From a virus: a DNA stretch of 55,413 bases. Location of the stretch: positions 1 to 55,413 of IMG/VR virus record IMGVR_UViG_3300034027_000007; one strand, given 5' to 3'. The translations under genes and the position numbers were made by a program. Below are positions 24,048 through 32,563 of this stretch, one piece after another (position 1 is the first letter of the stretch; the number at the start of each line of letters is the position of its first letter). Below the pieces are notes generated by a model. It did no database searches, was not told where the DNA came from, and was given only the letters and a program-made list of their open reading frames with translations.

Positions 24048-24272
24048 ATGCAAAATATCTACCTCTTTACACTTACAGTTGATACCAGTAAAAGCGATCG
24101 CGCTATGCAGGAATTGTGCGACAAAGCGGGCATAGATAACAACACTCGGGAAGCTTTTAACGGCTTGTCACTCTTGCCCGATGTTGATGTGGCTAAACAG
24201 AACGCCAACCCTAACAGCCTAAAAACTCTGGCGCAAAACTTACAGAGGCAAGCTCGATCGCGTCACAACTAA
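24048..24272 (+). CDS. Hypothetical protein (74 aa)
   Basis: Small protein that starts with a beta strand (IYLFTLTVDT) and ends in a basic tail (LQRQARSRHN). AGGA lies 7 nt before the ATG. Its stop overlaps by 4 nt the end of the convergent baseplate gene. Confidence 0.7.
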   Translation: MQNIYLFTLTVDTSKSDRAMQELCDKAGIDNNTREAFNGLSLLPDVDVAKQNANPNSLKTLAQNLQRQARSRHN

Positions 24273-24964
24273 ATAATTCTATTTTTGGCGATGATTGTTG
24301 CTTCTAATGTCGTCTCAATAGCTGAACCGTAGCTTTGAGGCGGCATTACTACGTTAGTTAGCGGTTGCGTCAAATTGACATCTCGAATATCTACAATATC
24401 TCTAAGAATATCGATTAAATCCGTCCTAATAATATCCTCGCCTAATCTTTCCCTTTTTTCGTTGCTATATTCAGTTAATACCCTGGTTGCTTCATCTAAA
24501 ACTTTTTGTTTATTGGCTGTTGCGTAAAGCGTTAGGCTAGCATTTATTCGGTAGTTTATAGCCGTTGCAGGTTCTACGGTTATCACGTCGCATAATATTT
24601 TATTAAAATCGTTTTGCATAGTGTTCTGCACTAAGTTGAGCAGTGTTGCGCTTGGCTGGCCGCTAACTGCGAGCAAGTGAATTACCACATTATTGCCGCT
24701 AGGGTTGGTTATGCCGACATCAGCAATATCAGTGCTGATCATCTTCACTCTGTCGGCATAATCTTGGGCGCAACCTCGGATAATGCCCGGTTTTGCCTTG
24801 TTGGCGATCGCCTTCCGGGCGTTGAGGAAAAACGCCACGAGATAGGCTAGCACTTTGAGGTATAGCCGCTCTAGCTGACCGGGTTGGCTAGGGCTTCCGA
24901 CTAGGTAATCCCAAACGGCAACGCATTCAGCCTCAATTCGCTGTAACTCTTCCTGCAAACTCAT
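24269..24964 (-). CDS. Baseplate J-like protein (231 aa)
   Basis: The C-terminal two thirds follow the P2 gpJ/Mu gp47 pattern: NPSGNNVVIHLLAVSGQPSA, helix, VEPATAINYRINASLTLY, then a second helix and ERLGEDIIRTDLIDILRDI, then DIRDVNLTQP. At 231 aa it is shorter than P2 gpJ (about 300), lacking much of the N-terminal part. It forms the baseplate wedge together with gp25 and tail protein I. The gp25 gene is 17 kb away on the other strand. Confidence 0.8.
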   Translation of the reverse strand: MSLQEELQRIEAECVAVWDYLVGSPSQPGQLERLYLKVLAYLVAFFLNARKAIANKAKPGIIRGCAQDYADRVKMISTDIADVGITNPSGNNVVIHLLAVSGQPSATLLNLVQNTMQNDFNKILCDVITVEPATAINYRINASLTLYATANKQKVLDEATRVLTEYSNEKRERLGEDIIRTDLIDILRDIVDIRDVNLTQPLTNVVMPPQSYGSAIETTLEATIIAKNRII

Positions 24965-24995
24965 AAGATCAAACTGTGGTAAATTAAGTTAAAGC

Positions 24996-25030
24996 GTTTT
25001 TGGCGCGAGCTGTGAACTCGCGCCAAAAAC
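24996..25030. promoter_or_regulatory. 14-bp perfect dyad between divergent genes
   Basis: GTTTTTGGCGCGAG and CTCGCGCCAAAAAC with a 7-nt loop. Because T leads and A follows on both strands, it is not a terminator. It is placed between the start of the baseplate J gene and the GIY-YIG-like gene, as an operator would be. Confidence 0.65.
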
Positions 25031-25056
25031 TGACCCTTTACTCAAGCAGGTGAGCG

Positions 25057-25479
25057 ATGAAGGCTAAATCAATTTTAAGGCAAGATCGAGTAAAAGTGCA
25101 GGGAACCCGCAATGATTACGTTCCGGGTAATGTTTACATATTTGGCAGCAGGCACGGGCGAGTCAAGGTAGGTTTAAGCCGCAACGTCGCACGGCGGCGG
25201 CGAGAATTATCTGCGGTTTATCAGGAAGATTTGACGCTGATAGCGAGCGTTTTTACCTTTAATATGAAACTGCTTGAGAACATTTTGCACGAACAGTATG
25301 CAGCCTACAGCGAGCCGCAACCGCAGCATTTAAACGGGCATACAGAATGGTTTACCGCTAAATCTTTCAGGATTTTTCAAATCAAATCGAGTCTTTACAA
25401 GCAGGCATTTGTTATTAACTTTAGTTACGTTTTGGCAATAGTTTGGCTGTTGGGCTTCATTATCAGGTTAACTTCCTGA
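25057..25479 (+). CDS. GIY-YIG (T5orf172-like) domain protein with C-terminal membrane segment (140 aa)
   Basis: NVYIFG (Y27), VKVGLSRNVARRRREL (residues 37-51), LLENILHEQYAAY (E74) and HTEWF (95-99) are the core motifs of the T5orf172/Mug113 branch of the GIY-YIG nuclease fold. A hydrophobic segment follows at about 117-137 (FVINFSYVLAIVWLLGFII). A membrane-anchored form is unusual. Whether it cuts DNA is unknown. CAGGTGAG lies upstream of the ATG. Confidence 0.7.
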   Translation: MKAKSILRQDRVKVQGTRNDYVPGNVYIFGSRHGRVKVGLSRNVARRRRELSAVYQEDLTLIASVFTFNMKLLENILHEQYAAYSEPQPQHLNGHTEWFTAKSFRIFQIKSSLYKQAFVINFSYVLAIVWLLGFIIRLTS

Positions 25480-25531
25480 CATAAAATATTGTTATCTGCT
25501 AACATTGAGTAAATTTAGCGAGTAATATTTT

Positions 25532-26170
25532 ATGGATTACAAAGCAGTCCTTGACAAGTTAAGAGAAACATCGCCGGAAGGGGTCGCGATTATTGAGACT
25601 CACGTCAAAACCCTCAACAACGAGAGTGCAACCCGGCGGCACGAGCTAACAAAATTGCAGAGTCTTGTTGATTCGTTGCAGGCAATTGCAGGGGAAGGTG
25701 TCGATCTTCTGGCTGTAGTAAAAGAAGCCAAAACAGCAGAGAAAAAACTCGCAGATATGCAAACTCAGCTAGAAACCGCGCAACAAGCAGCGACCAACGA
25801 AAAACGCGAGGTTTTGCTGATTAAAGGCGCTCAACTTGTAAGCGCCGATCAAAACGCTCTCAGAACGTTTTTAAAGGATGTCAGCACTGACAAAATAACT
25901 ATTGACGATGCAGGCAAAGACATTAAGATCGAAGGCAAACCGCTCAAAGATTACGTTGCCACGCAAGGCGAGTTTTGGTCGCGGGCGTTATTTCCCACAA
26001 CTCCAAACGCCGCACCAGGAGCCGCACCAGGAGCCGCACCCGAATCCTTGCCTACTGGCGGCGCTAATCCCGACGCCATCAAGAGTCCTGTTGATACCTA
26101 CTTAGCACAGAAAGCCGCCGTTTTTGAAGGTATGGCAGCAACAGGTGTCATAATTCAAAAACCCTCTTGA
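25532..26170 (+). CDS. Putative capsid scaffolding protein (212 aa)
   Basis: It is acidic, Ala- and Gln-rich and coiled (residues 25-100), followed by a hinge and a Pro-Ala-Gly-rich tail (repeated APGAAPGAAP). Position and composition match phage scaffold proteins, which lie just before decoration and capsid genes. An unrelated structural protein is possible. Confidence 0.6.
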   Translation: MDYKAVLDKLRETSPEGVAIIETHVKTLNNESATRRHELTKLQSLVDSLQAIAGEGVDLLAVVKEAKTAEKKLADMQTQLETAQQAATNEKREVLLIKGAQLVSADQNALRTFLKDVSTDKITIDDAGKDIKIEGKPLKDYVATQGEFWSRALFPTTPNAAPGAAPGAAPESLPTGGANPDAIKSPVDTYLAQKAAVFEGMAATGVIIQKPS

Positions 26171-26212
26171 CCTTATCTCGATTGTAAGATAGGGTACTAT
26201 AAACCACCTTAA
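26171..26212 (+). promoter_or_regulatory. GATAGGG-type promoter with leader element
   Basis: CCTTATCT and AGATAGGG (26171-26178, 26187-26194) form an imperfect dyad. TAAGATAGGG is followed by TACTAT (-10) and by AAACCACCTTAA, then the ATG at 26221. Confidence 0.65.
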
Positions 26213-26220
26213 TTGTTGTT

Positions 26221-26928
26221 ATGTCAAACACAGATCCAGTAATGCCAGCGAGTGCAACCAACCCGTTAATAGTTGCTGCCTTTCAGCGGCTAAAACAACA
26301 CAATCCCGACTATTTAGAAGCGATCGAACTGCGACCGACTGGTAGCCAGTGGCGGCGGTGGAAGTGCGATCCAAAAAAAGCCAGCCCCAATTTAGAGATG
26401 CTGAGGCAACCGACCTCGAAACAGTGGCGGCGATGGTGCTGTCGGTGGGAGCGCCGCGCCACTTGGGAAGAGTTGGCGGCGCTGCCGTGGCAGATGTTGC
26501 CGAGCAGCGAAAGAGTAGAAGGGGTACACCGCATCGAGTGTATGTATTACCGCTGCACCAGCGGATTAGACGCGACAGCCACAGAGCACATCAAACTCTT
26601 GTCAGAGTTTGATAATTTTGATGACATCTACATACACGAAGGCCCGCACGGGGTAGAGCTACTTTCGCACTTAGTAGAGGAAACCTACACCGAGGAAGCC
26701 TGGTTAATTCTCGGGCCTCTATCTCTCGCCTCAGACAGCGAGAGCAATGATTTGATAGTTTATACTGCTTATCCCGGCCGGATGGCTTGCACAGTTACAC
26801 ATCACCCGCTTTGGGATGGAACGGCTACTTGCCTGCCTGCGATCGCAAAAACTAATATTCCGATCGCGGTTAAAGGGGTCAACGCACCCGCACCGATTCG
26901 CTTACCAGACTTTTTAAAACGTGCTTAA
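26221..26928 (+). CDS. Hypothetical protein (235 aa)
   Basis: No family recognised. The N-terminal third is basic with repeated QWRRW motifs (residues about 43-75); the C-terminal part is acidic and beta-rich. It has its own conserved promoter and its own terminator, so it is an independent unit placed among the head genes, like a moron. No conventional ribosome binding site is seen. Confidence 0.75.
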   Translation: MSNTDPVMPASATNPLIVAAFQRLKQHNPDYLEAIELRPTGSQWRRWKCDPKKASPNLEMLRQPTSKQWRRWCCRWERRATWEELAALPWQMLPSSERVEGVHRIECMYYRCTSGLDATATEHIKLLSEFDNFDDIYIHEGPHGVELLSHLVEETYTEEAWLILGPLSLASDSESNDLIVYTAYPGRMACTVTHHPLWDGTATCLPAIAKTNIPIAVKGVNAPAPIRLPDFLKRA

Positions 26929-26948
26929 CTAGCTCAATAATTTTTGTA

Positions 26949-26986
26949 ACAAAAACTCTCTGATTTGATCGTCAGGGGGTTTTTGT
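26949..26986 (+). terminator. Rho-independent terminator
   Basis: ACAAAAACTCTCTGA pairs with TCAGGGGGTTTTTGT through a 15-bp stem with two G-U pairs and an 8-nt loop, ending in T5. It follows the 235-aa gene. Confidence 0.75.
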
Positions 26987-27014
26987 GTATGCTGAAGGTG
27001 TTGCCGTTCCGGTT

Positions 27015-27042
27015 TTGCATAATCGTGCTGGTAGGGTATACA
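27015..27042 (+). promoter_or_regulatory. Possible promoter for the capsid genes
   Basis: TTGCAT (-35-like) and TATACA (-10-like) with a 16-nt spacer, 71 nt before the decoration gene. It differs from the GATAGGG type, as a late promoter might. Confidence 0.35.
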
Positions 27043-27112
27043 GGCCAGCCAGACTGGATCGGCGAGATGCCAAAAGGACAGAGCGCGAGCTCAGCACACT
27101 TCAATAGTCTTT

Positions 27113-27595
27113 ATGGCAAAAATAACAGCCGTCTCCTTTGGGCAAATGCCGCCCGATTTTATAGCCGAAGGCATAGGCTCTGGTACAGATTGCTTACTTC
27201 CCGGTGGCGTTCCGATCGATGTTGCAACAGTGCCAACTGTATCCGGCCCCAACGGCATCGCAATTAAAACTTTAGCAGCCGGATCGATTGTCAACAGAAT
27301 TGCGTCAGTCCGACAAAATTATGGGCCTTTTAAAGTTTGGCCCCCTGCATCGGGTACACCAGAAGCGCTGATCGATTTTTATTTGGTTGCTTTTACAGTG
27401 ACGGATATTGAGGGCCTCAGCTTAACCCCTCAAACGTTGTTAAGTAGTGGCGATCCGGGTTGCAACGTACTTCGCCCCGGTACATTGATCTATGAGGATA
27501 GGCTACCCCCCTATTTTGCTTTGTTGGCTGAAACCGACAAGGAAAAAATTAGAGACAAATATCCTATGCTCTTAGCTCGGAGGGTTGTACTATGA
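27113..27595 (+). CDS. Putative head decoration protein (160 aa)
   Basis: A beta-rich protein of about 160 residues directly before the capsid gene, where gpD-like decoration proteins are usually encoded. GTLIYEDRLPPYFALL and IKTLAAGSIVNRIASV are consistent with a beta-tulip-like fold but not diagnostic. The stop overlaps the capsid start by 4 nt. Confidence 0.5.
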   Translation: MAKITAVSFGQMPPDFIAEGIGSGTDCLLPGGVPIDVATVPTVSGPNGIAIKTLAAGSIVNRIASVRQNYGPFKVWPPASGTPEALIDFYLVAFTVTDIEGLSLTPQTLLSSGDPGCNVLRPGTLIYEDRLPPYFALLAETDKEKIRDKYPMLLARRVVL

Positions 27596-28788
27596 ATGTA
27601 ACAACGATCCGAGAGCTAGTTACCTGGATGGATACTTCCGGGCAATTTGAGGCGCTTTCTTCCTCGAATATGAGCCAATTTGGGACACCTCAAGAACCAA
27701 TGCTCGGAGCTACAATTTTGCCCGAAAGGCAAGATTTAGAAAACGCTTACAACTCAGTTTCACTGGCAATTAATAACGAGATCGGTAACAGTGGAGCCGA
27801 TTACAGTCCTGCTCAAAAAAACAAGGCACTAGGCGATTATAGCTTCCTAGTTAAACTAGGAAAATTGGACGCTGCAAGCGACTTGAACGGCCCCGAATTA
27901 GAGCGCATCATCCACTATTTAGAGCGGCGCTTGCCAACCCGAGATCCGCTCCTGTCAGCTTCTGAAATCTTGGCTCGATGGTTCGATCGCGGCGTTTTGC
28001 ACTCTCTGGCACAAGTCATGGAGCAGCAGCGCTGGCAGGCTATTGTTGACGGGCAAGTGAAGCGGCGCGGCTCAAATGGCTATGCTGAGAACGTTGACTA
28101 TCCATACGGAACATCGCACCAAATAACCACGGTTCCGAGCGGTACGCTCGCAGCCCCTGCGGGTTGGTACGATCAGAATATGGCCACGGCGTACAACCCC
28201 ATGCTCGACCTACTGGCTATCAAGCAGCGGTTTGCCGATCGCGGTTTCAAGTTGCGCCGGATAATCAGCAAGAGTGCAATCAGGACGGTATTTTTTAACA
28301 ACGGCAAAACCAGACAAAACGCTCTGCCGCTGAACATTTTGCCGCTAACTACCAGTCAAGTCCCCAGCGAGCGCGATATACAAGCGATGCTCGATCGGTA
28401 CGAGCTACCGCCGTGGGAAGTCTACAATTCGGGGTTTAAATACCGCGATCCGAACAATGCCGATCAGCTAAAATTCTCAGCTTATCTCGACCGTCAAGGG
28501 TTCGATCCTATTATTTTTCTGGCTACAACAACGCTAGAGCAACAAATCGAATTAGGGCGAGATCAGGGGATTATGTACCTGCCTAGCACCCTAGGTAATT
28601 TTGTCTTGGGTCGCAACTTGGGACAAATGCGGTTAGGTAAGGTTCCCAAATTGATTGTGCGCGATGAAAAATACCCATACTCAATATATGGGGAAATAGT
28701 CGCCACAGGCTTGCCAGTAATTGAAGCGGAAGTGCTAGCAATGGGCAATCCGATAGCTATCTTAAAAGTACCCAAACCCACGCCATAA
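27592..28788 (+). CDS. Major capsid protein, lambda gpE family-like (398 aa)
   Basis: The layout fits capsid protein E: N-terminal arm, GATILPERQDLE, a helical region, WQAIVDGQVKRRGSNGY, IISKSAIRTVFFN, then the C-terminal beta part with a late GEIVATGLPVIEAE. Length (398) is slightly above lambda gpE (341). Neighbours (decoration, scaffold, connectors) support it. The ATG overlaps the upstream stop (ATGA). Confidence 0.75.
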   Translation: MNVTTIRELVTWMDTSGQFEALSSSNMSQFGTPQEPMLGATILPERQDLENAYNSVSLAINNEIGNSGADYSPAQKNKALGDYSFLVKLGKLDAASDLNGPELERIIHYLERRLPTRDPLLSASEILARWFDRGVLHSLAQVMEQQRWQAIVDGQVKRRGSNGYAENVDYPYGTSHQITTVPSGTLAAPAGWYDQNMATAYNPMLDLLAIKQRFADRGFKLRRIISKSAIRTVFFNNGKTRQNALPLNILPLTTSQVPSERDIQAMLDRYELPPWEVYNSGFKYRDPNNADQLKFSAYLDRQGFDPIIFLATTTLEQQIELGRDQGIMYLPSTLGNFVLGRNLGQMRLGKVPKLIVRDEKYPYSIYGEIVATGLPVIEAEVLAMGNPIAILKVPKPTP

Positions 28789-28793
28789 ACGCT

Positions 28794-29051
28794 ATGAAAA
28801 CAGAGGAAGAATTGCAAGATACAGCAGAACAAGCAGAAGAAGCAACCGAGCCAAAAACTGCTAATTTTCGCTGTTTGACTACCTTTATGGTACACGGCGT
28901 AATTTACGAGCAAGGATCAGTCTATCCTTTTAAGGAAGAAGACATGGATTTAATTAATCCCGATCATATTCTTGCTGTTGAGCAAATACAAGCTGAGACA
29001 GAAACGCCGCCAAAATCTGCGGTAGGAAACAACAAGAAAAACAGCAAATAA
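28794..29051 (+). CDS. Hypothetical small head protein (85 aa)
   Basis: Acidic N-terminus, a small beta domain (RCLTTFMVHGVIYEQGSVY) and a basic tail. It lies 5 nt after the capsid gene. The 'G-x-I-Y-x-x-G-x-x-Y' hairpin resembles the one in the 81-aa gene at 30922 (DSVFIQGKTYDL). It could be a head-tail joining or stabilising protein. Confidence 0.6.
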   Translation: MKTEEELQDTAEQAEEATEPKTANFRCLTTFMVHGVIYEQGSVYPFKEEDMDLINPDHILAVEQIQAETETPPKSAVGNNKKNSK

Positions 29052-29104
29052 TTACCCTTATTAGCTATTAGTAATTAATTAGCACTTTGGGTAATTTGTT
29101 TTAA

Positions 29105-29515
29105 CTACCAAAAAAATTGTTTTAACACCCCTTTGGTGTTAGCTGGCAATCGGCTGCTATCCGGCGTCAATCCTTCTAATTTGTCTATTAGCTGCTGATA
29201 TTCGGCGCAATAAGGATTAACCACCTTTGACGCTTCCTTATCTCCCTTGTATTCGACTTTGTAACCCGCCTCGCGTACCTCAAACGATTTCAAGCCGGCC
29301 GCGCCTAAAAATTCAGGGTTAGCACTCGATAGGGTGCAAGCGAGCAACAGTTCGATCGCTTTGTCTTTAAAAATTTGCCAGCGGGGCCCGAGCAACTGCC
29401 AGTTATAGTCCTCTACTGCTGCTATTGCATCGGGTAAATGCAGGTTAAATTGTGTTTCTGGCAAGGTTCCAAAAGTCGGATATTTGACCTTAAAGTTAGC
29501 AAAGGTTACAGGCAT
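29105..29515 (-). CDS. Head-tail connector-like protein (DUF4054-like, 136 aa)
   Basis: FANFKVKYPTF at the start, then helices with FNLHLPDAIAAVEDYNW and KAIELLLACTLS, and a C-terminal EVREAGYKVEYKGDKEA segment, match the outline of DUF4054 head-tail connector proteins (gp6-like adaptors). It is on the minus strand while its neighbours are on plus. Its start codon overlaps that of the divergent next gene (CATG). A GTG three codons upstream (29524) is a possible alternative start. Confidence 0.6.
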   Translation of the reverse strand: MPVTFANFKVKYPTFGTLPETQFNLHLPDAIAAVEDYNWQLLGPRWQIFKDKAIELLLACTLSSANPEFLGAAGLKSFEVREAGYKVEYKGDKEASKVVNPYCAEYQQLIDKLEGLTPDSSRLPANTKGVLKQFFW

Positions 29516-29975
29516 GAGTGACACCTACTTAGATAGTTTGATTGTATCAACTATGAAATCTATACCCGGTTATTTTCAACCGGAGACTTTTGAACATAGC
29601 ACAATCAAATTTAAAATCAACGGAACCCCTACCGGGACAGATTCGAGAGGTAATCCAATTTATGCCACAACCGAGCTAACAGTTAAAACAATTCTGTACA
29701 AAAAACCCAGAATTAACAAGGTTATTCAAAAGTTAGATAAGGTTGCAAGCTTTGACATTTACGAAGGCAACATCATTGAACCTGCGAACGCTTTAGAGGT
29801 GTTACAACGCGAGATATCCAACGCTGAGGGGGAAATTTCAGGGGATGCCATAATTAACGGCGTATCTGGCAAAGCTCGGTTAGTGTCGATAGGTAAAGGC
29901 TATTTAAAGCCGTACAACCGCCACTTAGGGCGAGTGATTCAGTTAGAGTTTATCGGGGGTAAATTGAATGTCTAA
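29514..29975 (+). CDS. Hypothetical neck protein (153 aa)
   Basis: No family recognised. It is beta-rich, with KFKINGTPTGTDSRGNPIY near the start. It lies between connector and virion morphogenesis genes, so a head completion role is likely. ATG 29514 shares two bases with the divergent start codon; the TTG upstream (29484) lies inside the other gene. AAAGG lies 9 nt upstream. Confidence 0.65.
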   Translation: MSDTYLDSLIVSTMKSIPGYFQPETFEHSTIKFKINGTPTGTDSRGNPIYATTELTVKTILYKKPRINKVIQKLDKVASFDIYEGNIIEPANALEVLQREISNAEGEISGDAIINGVSGKARLVSIGKGYLKPYNRHLGRVIQLEFIGGKLNV

Positions 29976-30399
29976 AAGCCGAATAAAGCTAACTGTTGAC
30001 AATTCGGATCTACGAAAGATGACGGCGGGCCTCGTTGGTCGCGCTTCCGATTTTTCGGGGCCCCTGCGAGCTACTCGCAATTTACTTGAGGTAAAAATTG
30101 CTCGACAATTTGCCCAAGAAGTAGATCCGGACGGGCGACCGTGGCAGCAATTAAGCTCTGATTATTTGAAAGTTAAACAGGGCGGATCTATCCTAGTAAA
30201 AACTGGCGAGCTTAGGGACAGTTTTACCTTTAGCCTAGATAAAAACAGCCTAAGTGTAATGTCGAGTTCTAAGGTATTCGACAAACACGATCAGGGGTTG
30301 GACGGGATGCCGCAGAGAGAAATTTTGGGGCTAAGTGCAGAAGATAAAAACGAGATAGCGGGGCTGACGCGCCGCTACATTATGGGGCGCAAGCGATGA
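29968..30399 (+). CDS. Phage virion morphogenesis protein (P2 gpS/Mu gpG-like, 143 aa)
   Basis: DPDGRPWQQLSSDYLK, then ILVKTGELRDSFTF, then FDKHDQGLDGMPQREILGLS and a helical end with EDKNEIAGLTRRYI follow the virion-morphogenesis family outline. It acts in tail completion. It overlaps its neighbours by 8 and 4 nt. Confidence 0.8.
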   Translation: MSKSRIKLTVDNSDLRKMTAGLVGRASDFSGPLRATRNLLEVKIARQFAQEVDPDGRPWQQLSSDYLKVKQGGSILVKTGELRDSFTFSLDKNSLSVMSSSKVFDKHDQGLDGMPQREILGLSAEDKNEIAGLTRRYIMGRKR

Positions 30400-30920
30400 A
30401 AACATTCTCAGAATATGAGGTAGATATTTCCGAAAGATTAGCGCCTCTGCGGGCGATTTTAGCGCAAGGAAACATCCCGATCGCATCTTTACCTCGGGAG
30501 GCGGCTAAATACACTCAGAGGTATCCGGGAAGCCTGCGGGTGATTGTCGGTCACTCCTATCGGGGCGGTAAGGTGTCGATGGGTTCTCAAGAGGTTGAAA
30601 TTGACGCCACAGTCATCATCAGGCTAGCCGATCGCTATGAAGACCAACCGCCGCCCGTACCGCCTACGCCGGCCTTTATCAGAAAGGCGGCAGTTGATTG
30701 GGTAGAAGATGAAACCCGCAAACTCCTGCTCGGTTTTCTGCTGCCTTCCGCTGCTAGCGAATTAAAAATCAGACAAGCGCAACTGCTGCCACCAGAGGAG
30801 GGGGAATGGCAGAAAGAAATCACGTTTTCATTCTGGGATCATTTCGATTACATAAGGGAGGAAACACCGACGCTCGATACTGCTGAAATTCGACAAGTTA
30901 AGTTTACAATTGGGGGTTAA
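30396..30920 (+). CDS. Gp37-like tail terminator protein (174 aa)
   Basis: PGSLRVIVGHSYRGG, EVEIDATVIIRL, DETRKLLLGFLL and FSFWDHFDYI match the Mu Gp37-type family found just before sheath genes. Predicted to cap the tail tube. The start overlaps the upstream stop (ATGA). Confidence 0.7.
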   Translation: MKTFSEYEVDISERLAPLRAILAQGNIPIASLPREAAKYTQRYPGSLRVIVGHSYRGGKVSMGSQEVEIDATVIIRLADRYEDQPPPVPPTPAFIRKAAVDWVEDETRKLLLGFLLPSAASELKIRQAQLLPPEEGEWQKEITFSFWDHFDYIREETPTLDTAEIRQVKFTIGG

Positions 30921-30921
30921 T

Positions 30922-31167
30922 GTGACTGTTTATATCTATCGCGATAAATTGCACGATTCTGTTTTTATACAGGGCAAAACTTACGATCTTAACCCTGATT
31001 CGAGTATAGATTTGGATGAAGACGCCGAAAAAGAACCATATTTTAAACGTTTAATTGCACTGGGTTTATTGACAAATGTAAACACTATGGAAGTGCAATT
31101 AAGCGAACAAAATGAGTCAGGGCAAACCAAATCAAAATCACAGTCCAAAACGTCAACTAAGGGATAA
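30922..31167 (+). CDS. Small pre-sheath protein (81 aa)
   Basis: GTG 30922 is chosen: TTGGGGGTTAAT before it holds the previous stop and a G-rich possible ribosome binding site. A small beta domain (FIQGKTYDL) is followed by a Ser/Lys/Gln-rich tail (SKSQSKTSTKG). Short proteins of this kind often precede the sheath in Mu-like tails. Confidence 0.6.
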   Translation: MTVYIYRDKLHDSVFIQGKTYDLNPDSSIDLDEDAEKEPYFKRLIALGLLTNVNTMEVQLSEQNESGQTKSKSQSKTSTKG

Positions 31168-31173
31168 AACAAA

Positions 31174-32541
31174 ATGACAATAGCCACAGGTTTAGCTTAT
31201 GAAGAAGGGCGCAGAATTAATATTAGTGACAGCAATGCTGTTATAGCAATTGTCGGCACGGCTGCCGAAGGGTTCAACCTTAATAAGCCAACACTAATAA
31301 AAACTTCAACGCAAGCTATTACCCAATTTGGAATGCCAACACCGGGTGCAACAATTCCCGAAGCTTTAGCCTGTGCTTACGAAAAATACGGGCAAATAAG
31401 CTTTATAGTTGTTAACGTAGCAGCGGCGGCGGTTGCTGCTGTTGCGCCTAATTTACGCAGTTTTGACGCTCAGGACAGAATACAATTACCCCATGCCTCA
31501 ATAACTGGATTAGTGGTCAAAAACGCGAGTGGTACTACCACTTATGTAGCCGGAACTGATTACACCGTAAATAATTTTACGGGAATAATTACCAGAAAAG
31601 GGACGGCAATTCCCAGGACGGATCAGGTTTTAGTTAACTACAATAGACCAGATTTTGTGGCTGTAACCGCCCCTAACATTGTTGGAGGGGTAAACGCAAC
31701 GACCGGAAAGCGAGAGGGTTTAGAAGCGCTTATCGAGGCTGAATTTCTTGATATTACTAATACTAATATCAGCATAATCATTACCCCTGGATACTCGCAA
31801 TTGCCAACAGTAGCCGACAAATTAAAAGAAATTGGCGCTAAATTGCGGGCTGTTTACTGCTTGGACGCACCAGCAAGTGCAACAATAGACGAAGTTTTGG
31901 CGGGTCGGAATTCTGCCGCCGCTCCCGTCGCACATTTTGCAACAAGAGACACGCGGGCAATATTGTGTTACCCAAACCCGATTACAGAGAAAGGCGAGCA
32001 ATGGTTTTCGATTCACGTAGCTTGTGCAATGGCAATTGCACCAGAATGGAAAGCGCCAACAAATAACCCATTGAGGGGGGTTATAGGTTGGAAAACGCCG
32101 CTACTAACCTCGCCAAGCGATGAAAACGCGGATAACAGCCGTTTAAATAAAGCTGGCATTGTTACTCACCTCAATCGGAACGGTTTAGACATTGTTATCT
32201 GGGGTCACTTTAACGGCTCTTATCCCGAGGTTGCTGTTGAGAAATACGGACTCGATCGAATTCACATTATCCGAATAATTGACTCGGTATACAACCAACT
32301 AAATCAAGAATTGAGCCGATTTAACGGTCAAAGGTTGGGTGTAAATTGGGATGGAGCGAGTGCAACGATCGAGGCAAGCGTATCTCAAAAACTCAGAAAC
32401 AATCAAAACATAGACGGCGCAAATATTACTTGGCTACGAGAAGATTCTGATTTAACTAAGCGGTTGCTTGCTTTTAAATTAGAGATTAGAGTACCTGATG
32501 CGCTCGATATCATTGTGACTGTTTTAGAGTTTGTAATTTAA
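31174..32541 (+). CDS. Tail sheath protein (455 aa)
   Basis: Contractile sheath subunit of the P2 FI type. Features: NAVIAIVGTA near the N-terminus, a surface domain in the middle, IIITPGYSQLPTVADKLKEI, SIHVACAMAIAPEWKAP, NPLRGVIGWKTPL, and a late helix-strand with SVSQKLRNNQNIDGA. Length is within the usual range. It is followed by the tube gene in the conserved order. Confidence 0.9.
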   Translation: MTIATGLAYEEGRRINISDSNAVIAIVGTAAEGFNLNKPTLIKTSTQAITQFGMPTPGATIPEALACAYEKYGQISFIVVNVAAAAVAAVAPNLRSFDAQDRIQLPHASITGLVVKNASGTTTYVAGTDYTVNNFTGIITRKGTAIPRTDQVLVNYNRPDFVAVTAPNIVGGVNATTGKREGLEALIEAEFLDITNTNISIIITPGYSQLPTVADKLKEIGAKLRAVYCLDAPASATIDEVLAGRNSAAAPVAHFATRDTRAILCYPNPITEKGEQWFSIHVACAMAIAPEWKAPTNNPLRGVIGWKTPLLTSPSDENADNSRLNKAGIVTHLNRNGLDIVIWGHFNGSYPEVAVEKYGLDRIHIIRIIDSVYNQLNQELSRFNGQRLGVNWDGASATIEASVSQKLRNNQNIDGANITWLREDSDLTKRLLAFKLEIRVPDALDIIVTVLEFVI

Positions 32542-32563
32542 GCCATTAAAAGGAGTTTAAAGG

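Noticed and set aside
26965-27267. 100-aa plus-strand ORF before the decoration gene
   Set aside because: It overlaps more than half of the decoration gene in another frame and starts inside the terminator region.
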